Shown here: one piece after another, positions 59,187 through 64,000 of the stretch | Position numbering within the stretch: position 1 is the first letter of the stretch | Layout of the letters: every line of letters begins with the position of its first letter | From: Phialocephala subalpina | Taxonomy: Eukaryota; Ascomycota; Leotiomycetes; Helotiales; Mollisiaceae | Direction of reading: 5' to 3' | Length of the DNA stretch: 64,000 nucleotides | Assembly (NCBI GenBank): GCA_900073065.1 | Contig: FJOG01000007.1 | Coordinates: forward strand, 1,601,156 to 1,665,155 | The notes under the pieces: generated by a model | What the model saw: only the letters and a program-made list of their open reading frames with translations | The model's database searches: none | Told to the model about the DNA's origin: nothing | Program-made: the position numbers and the translations under genes

Positions 59187-59880
59187 CTAAACCACGTGAT
59201 ACACCGCCCTGCCATTCTGCCTTGCCACACTACTTATTAATTAATAACGCAATAACGAATTAATAGTTTGGTTTGAAACTTAAAATACTAGTATATTTAA
59301 TTGAAATATAATTTATTTATAAGTATAAAATAGTTTATATAAAGGGTTATATTAATATTTAAAGTATAAGCAAAAAAGTTTTGGTATTCCTCAGCGATTA
59401 TTCTCTCCGATATCATGTGCCGCGATATTTCTTAATAGGCCAATCAAAGAGCCATACTTAGCATCCTAATCGAAGTTTAAGAAAATCGATTATTCCCTCT
59501 TTAACCCCACTTTTGACGTGCCCCCCCCTCTCATGCGTGAAAAAGTTCACATTAGTCTTTATAGCGGACGGTTAATTAATAATATTATTATTATAAATTC
59601 TTGTATTTAATTTCGTTTATAAACTTCTTAATAATATAATCGATAAGAATTTACTTTGTAAAATAGAGTTCTTTTATATATTTTATTATCTCGTTTATTT
59701 TCTTTTTGTAAAAGGTTAGTATTTGCTTTATTTTTTGCTCCTTTTTTCTTTTGTGTACTTCTCTTAGCACTATTCGCAGAAAAAAGTAAAAGTGTAAGAT
59801 GAGATACCCTTGCGATCGCGAGATAGTTCGGATGATTAATTCATAATAAGTCGGAGTTGGCAAACTTCAGACAGATCTCC
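59187..59880. repeat. AT-rich, RIP-like DNA right of the gap
   Basis: Strongly AT-rich, with words such as TTAATTAATAA and ATATTTAATTGAAATAT. There is no long coding frame. Together with the left side it forms one island of about 2 kb that directly abuts the 5' end of the NLR-type gene. Confidence 0.6.
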
Positions 59881-61282
59881 TTCTGTCTTCCCTACACTCG
59901 GTGCAGTCACAAGGGCCGCCGAAGTCGCAATTACTGCGGTATGATGGGGAGCCTCTAGCTCTCAGTCACCTAGGCTGAAACCAGCATGGGAACCTTGGAA
60001 TCAGCCCGGCCACCAGTACCAGTACACCAGTCGTGCTGCGGCCACTTCTATCTTATGGTGCTGCTGTAGGAGAGCCACCGTGTCTGTGGGATTTGGTTGG
60101 AAGAGCAAGGGCCGCTCTCCGACAAGGGGGGAACTATTTCTCCTAACTCATCTCGTTTGCACTAAGAGCGGAAGGCAAATGTGCCGCGGGCTTCTTGAGC
60201 GGTTGGAATGGGCAAACAGATTGAGTGTTTGAATTTGGACCGTCTCTTCTTATCCTTTGCGTAAAGTATTCAACCTTATTGTTTTGACATTCGGGAACAA
60301 GGCAAGTCTGGTTTGATGTGGCCCGCACTTAATCGGAGGGCGAGAGAGCCTTGCCAAGGAAAGATTCATATCCTCACCATGCGGTTATGCCTCCCAACGA
60401 ATCGTAGAGGCGCAGGGACGAAAATCGCCTACAAAGTGCGTAGCTGTTAACGCAAGTAGACGCCATTGATATAACTAGGAAAGAACTTAAAAGGCCCCTC
60501 CATCTCCAGCGAACTAAGAGTTGATGGAGAAGAAGCTGGACAGGTCTTTCTTACACTTGATCTTTCTTGTCTGAACAGTCCCTGTTTCTGGCCCAGAAAT
60601 CCAAGCCAAAAACTTCAATTATGATTCTAACTCAATGAATGTGAACCGAAAATCGAGCGTTGCTGTCAACAAACAAAACATCAACGTCTGAAACAAAAGG
60701 AAACGATGAGAACTTTCTCCGTATCATCCCATCATCTGATAATGTAACTCGCTTATTTGTATCCCGAGCTTTCATCCAAGGACTGAAGCTCATAATCAAT
60801 GAAAGAATGGAAGTGAGAGCACTTGGCACCACACAATCCCAAACTGGAGGCATTGAGTGAGGTACCACGTGACCGTTTCAACCTTCACAGCCTCGGGTCC
60901 AAAACCCCAAGCAGATGCATGAGAGTGTAGCATTATTACTCGCTGGGTCTCAAGGGCTATAGGTACCTTCCCGCGAATGAAGATGCGAGGCGGTGCAGCT
61001 TGTTGCATATGATGTGCAAGCCTGCAAGAATCTATAACGAACTCATGTTTACGCCGCTGCTCTATTTCCAGTAGACGCCATTCATGTGACTGCGTAAAGA
61101 CCACGTTTCATTTGCTATGCTCATACTGCGCTAGAAGCTCCATTGCATGAGCTAAAAAGAAGAACAAGATAGAAATTCTTCAAGAACGGAATCGTTATCC
61201 TTCCCTCATGATCGATATTCCAGCAAGGCTGTGAAAACTTTTGCGCATTGCGAGCTCGACTTTCAGCACAATATTAACGAAA
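59881..61282. other. Intergenic
   Basis: Composition returns to normal. Open frames (60143-60328, 60796-61104, both minus) show no family features. No gene supported. Confidence 0.4.
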
Positions 61283-62764
61283 TGTTCTTCCAAATCTGGC
61301 TTGCTTTCTTTGTAGCTCTAGCGCAAGGCTACACCACATTTACAACCACCTGCAAGACGCCCGAAGCTACAGTGAACTTTGTTTCATCTCCCAACGCTCG
61401 CGGGTCCTTGGACATCTTATGGAGCTGTCTCTTCACAATCCTTGCTTGTACTTGGAACGTTCTCTATCTCAGATTCTCAACGTCCGAGAGCAGCGTGATG
61501 GTCGTGACCCGGGCTGGTTTGGAAACATAAAATGGGGTTGGAAAGACTTCTGGCCCAGTCTCCAATGGATGGTCATCACCATCTTCGCTCCCGAAGTTCT
61601 GCTAGAAAAAAACATTGCAGATTTGAAGGATGCTCGGATTGATCATCGGGAAATAAAACAATATGCAATAGAGGATGGTGTTCCTTGGACATTGACTCAT
61701 TCGATGTTTGCCAATATGGGAGGTTTTGTGATCCGAGGATTCACAGATCGATATCTCATGGAAGAGGAGGAAGAGATCTCGAGGAGATCCGAGGCTGAAT
61801 CTGAGGACCTTGAGAGTGCTAGCGCTGAGAAGCAAGTGAGGCATGATCCAGAGCTAGTCACTAATACCATCTCGAGGGTAAAAATCCCCGTTAGCGCAAC
61901 AAAACCTTCCCGGAGACAGGCGTATTATCTATCTCATCGGTTCTGATATTTTGATTCTCAGACAAAAGGGAATCCTCCAGAGATTGCCGTTTGTTACCAT
62001 GGAGGAAATCAAAGACAAGAACAAAACGGACGGGTTTTCCCGAGCCGTGGCCATGTTCCAGATCCTGTGGATGGCTGTTCAAACCATCGCTCGAAAGACA
62101 AGAGGAATTCCAATATCTCAACTTGAAGTTGCGGTCCTGGCGTTTGCCGTCTATGCAATTATCATATATGGGTTCAATACGGACAAGCCAAAGGGGGTTG
62201 GGATGCCGACCACGTTACTGAGATACAAGTGTGCGATACCCGAAATGGTTCTAGACGTCCTTACTCGGGGGCTCTCGACATAATCACTCTGGTTTGACAG
62301 CACTCATTGCTTTCTTCAAAAGGATATTGTTTGGAAAATCATGGGAGCGACGCCTCGACCACCCAGTACCGAACTCATATAGTCGGGGCAGTGCCGGCGA
62401 TACCCGGGATTTCACAGGCAATTTTGAAGGCATCGTCTTTGGTGGCCTTGTATTTGGTGCCATCCACGTCGCTGCTTGGAATTTCACGTTCCCAACAAAA
62501 ACGGAGCAGATCCTCTGGCGCGTTGCAAGTCTGTGGTGTACGGTCTCGGCCTTGGCGTTTTGGTTCATTTACAATCTCCCATTCTTTTCATGGCGACTTT
62601 GGAAGCTTGTTCGGGCGGTGAGCATGCCGTCGATCGTTCTCATTATTGTGCTCTATATTCTTGCGAGGCTGTTTCTGATCGTCGAGATCTTCCGAACCTT
62701 GTGCTTTCTGTCACCCAAGGCATATGTTACCACTTGGGCATCGAGTGTAGTGCATGCTGGATGA
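61283..62764 (+). pseudogene. Fungal multi-pass membrane protein of unknown function, frame-broken
   Basis: ATG 61283 starts a signal peptide (MFFQIWLAFFVALAQG). The family's early motif GSLDILWSCLFTILACTW follows, then the frame must change near 61455-61480 to read REQRDGRDPGWFGNIKWGW and GVPWTLTHSMFANMGGFVI. An intron (61833 to about 61972) joins to GILQRLPFVTMEEIKDK and ISQLEVAVLAFAVYAIIIY. Near 62260 the frame changes again, to LLGGSRH, LTALIAFF and FGGLVFGAIHVAAWNFTFP, then two more hydrophobic segments to TGA 62762-62764. Two frame changes that no intron explains indicate a pseudogene or errors. The family is expanded in Pezizomycotina and has no known function. Confidence 0.65.
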
Positions 62765-63149
62765 TGTGGATTTGTTTTATGGTATTGATAGTATAGGGTG
62801 GAAAGGGAGCTACTGGCAAATACTGCGGAGGTGAATGGATTGCCATGAAGTGGGGTAATGCATTCAGGTAGAAATTTCAAGTAAACCGGAGAAGCGCTCA
62901 GAAACTGTAAGGACCGTACAACGAATGAAAGAAAACGGAAGGATGAAAACTCTCTCACGTGTTCCATCTGTTCATCATCGCAAACTTTCTTCATCGCCAA
63001 AAGAAAAGTACGTGCACACGAAATAACACATGCTGGCGAAACATCCCCAATGCACCACCACGCACCAGCTAGAGGGTCAAACCTCTGACATCTTCACCAT
63101 ACCACCATTATTCACTAGGCAGCTAACGAGTCCTCCAGCACAACACCAT
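62765..63149. other. Intergenic
   Basis: No gene supported. The frame of the following small ORF is open from ATG 63030, so the true start of that ORF may lie here. Confidence 0.4.
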
Positions 63150-63446
63150 ATGGCTTCCAGCTGCATCTCCTCCTTAGACTCTTCTGACTCGCCAGAGTGT
63201 GTTCTGAGTTCTGTACAGGCACATGCCGCCCACTCTTATACTCCCCTCGAAACTACTACCCCTAGCGAGGTAGCGAATGCTTCTCTCAAAGGGGAATGGT
63301 ATCATTTAAGCTCGACAATGCTGAAGGGGAGACCTGGAAGCATGAGTCAATGGGTGACACGTGACTCGGCTAAGAGTTCAGAGGAGGTTCTCGAGGATAT
63401 AAATGCTGCTTCTCCTCTCTTGTGTTTGCCCACTACAGCATATTAA
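63150..63446 (+). CDS. Hypothetical small protein, 98 aa (or 138 aa from 63030)
   Basis: ATG 63150 opens MASSCISSLDSSDSPECVLS and ends TTAY. It is Ser, Thr and Ala-rich, with WYHLSSTMLKGRPGSMSQW in the middle. There is no signal peptide or domain that I recognise. The longer version from ATG 63030 adds 40 residues of weak character. Coding status rests only on length and composition. Confidence 0.3.
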   Translation: MASSCISSLDSSDSPECVLSSVQAHAAHSYTPLETTTPSEVANASLKGEWYHLSSTMLKGRPGSMSQWVTRDSAKSSEEVLEDINAASPLLCLPTTAY

Positions 63447-64000
63447 GACGCGAAAAGCAGGGACATGGGATCGTGGTGCGCTGGACTACATACACCTATA
63501 CACGGACCTGACTCATACGAACTCGTGCCACAATACTAAATCCTAAGATTGGAAGTAGAATTCCTCTAGAATTGCTTCGCGGAAAATTTGGGACGGGGTT
63601 TGTTGTCAAATCTAAGCATTGTTAACTGATCTTAATCATGCTGACTAACAGATGAAAGCTCCACCAAAGGTGAGCAATCGATAATCCGAACTATCGGAGA
63701 ATGTAGCAGAGCACGAAGGCTATTGTGAAAGATGAAAACACAGAACATTGAAGAAAAGCAGAGATCATTGCTCATAGCATGTCTTAGATACTTCCCTGTG
63801 AAAATCAAAGTCGTGACCCAGAACTGCACGATGATGTGAGCCAAAAGTCTCATGTATTCCGGGAGTCAAGTACCACCAATGCAATGCATTCCATTGTAAT
63901 CATCGTGTGCAGATACATTTACATGTCCGTTTTTGTGAAGAAAGAGAAGAGCTGGGTATCCGTCACATGTAAACGCTGAAATGCAATAACACGCCGCCGC
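63447..64000. other. Window end, no gene seen
   Basis: No supportable gene. A 73-codon minus-strand frame at 63632-63853 has no features. Confidence 0.4.

Noticed and set aside
58523..59263. Open frames of more than 200 codons
   Set aside because: They consist of gap N bases.

Overview
The window is eukaryotic nuclear DNA from a filamentous ascomycete (Pezizomycotina). Genes carry several short introns, mostly 45-70 nt with GT..AG ends, and tRNA-Ser genes have the eukaryotic form. The protein families (HET domain, SesA-NACHT, Zn2Cys6 factors, type II NADH dehydrogenase, Sam37) are typical of this group. A leotiomycete (Helotiales-like) is my best guess from family content, but this is inference. 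Exon joins given below were worked out by hand; unless noted, the spliced lengths are exact multiples of three.

Layout. 0.4-3.9 kb: two diverged copies of an F-box-type gene and a third open stretch, all broken by in-frame stops. 4.5-7.1 kb (-): a 787-aa protein with a cysteine cluster like a fungal DNA-binding domain. 8.97-9.43 kb: two tRNA-Ser genes, AGA and intron-bearing GCT. 9.8-11.3 kb (-): Sam37/metaxin. 11.3-21.8 kb: 10.5 kb in which I can support no gene. 21.8-30.1 kb: housekeeping block with a conserved nuclear-looking protein, type II NADH dehydrogenase, a GNAT-like protein, a PlsC acyltransferase and a two-FAS1 secreted protein, plus a stray piece of a response-regulator receiver domain. 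30.6-32.9 kb: HET-domain gene with two nonsense codons. 33.5-35.9 kb: large secreted or surface protein. 36.3-37.2 kb: ribosomal protein S2. 38.0-39.7 kb: Zn2Cys6 regulator.

42.8-52.1 kb is an accessory block on the minus strand holding five short cysteine-rich genes (one decayed, one with an unresolved 5' end) that share a C-x2-C ... PC ... [DEQR]C pattern. They are interspersed with a GST-like (FAXC-type) gene and a SET/zinc-finger methyltransferase-like gene. Two perfect tandem duplications, each of exactly 250 bp, lie at 45.56 and 52.47 kb and may be assembly artefacts. 53.4-57.7 kb carries a WD40 remnant and a SesA-NACHT NLR-type gene broken by a frameshift and a nonsense codon. Right beside it are AT-rich repeat-like DNA and a 585-N gap (58.6-59.2 kb). 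61.3-62.8 kb is a frame-broken fungal membrane protein.

The housekeeping genes work separately: mitochondrial outer-membrane import, NADH oxidation, phosphatidic acid synthesis and translation. The main theme is a sharp contrast between intact core genes and decayed self/non-self or fast-evolving genes (HET, NLR, WD40, F-box). Several of their stop codons could have arisen by a C-to-T change at CpA, as expected from repeat-induced point mutation (RIP). That origin is inference.
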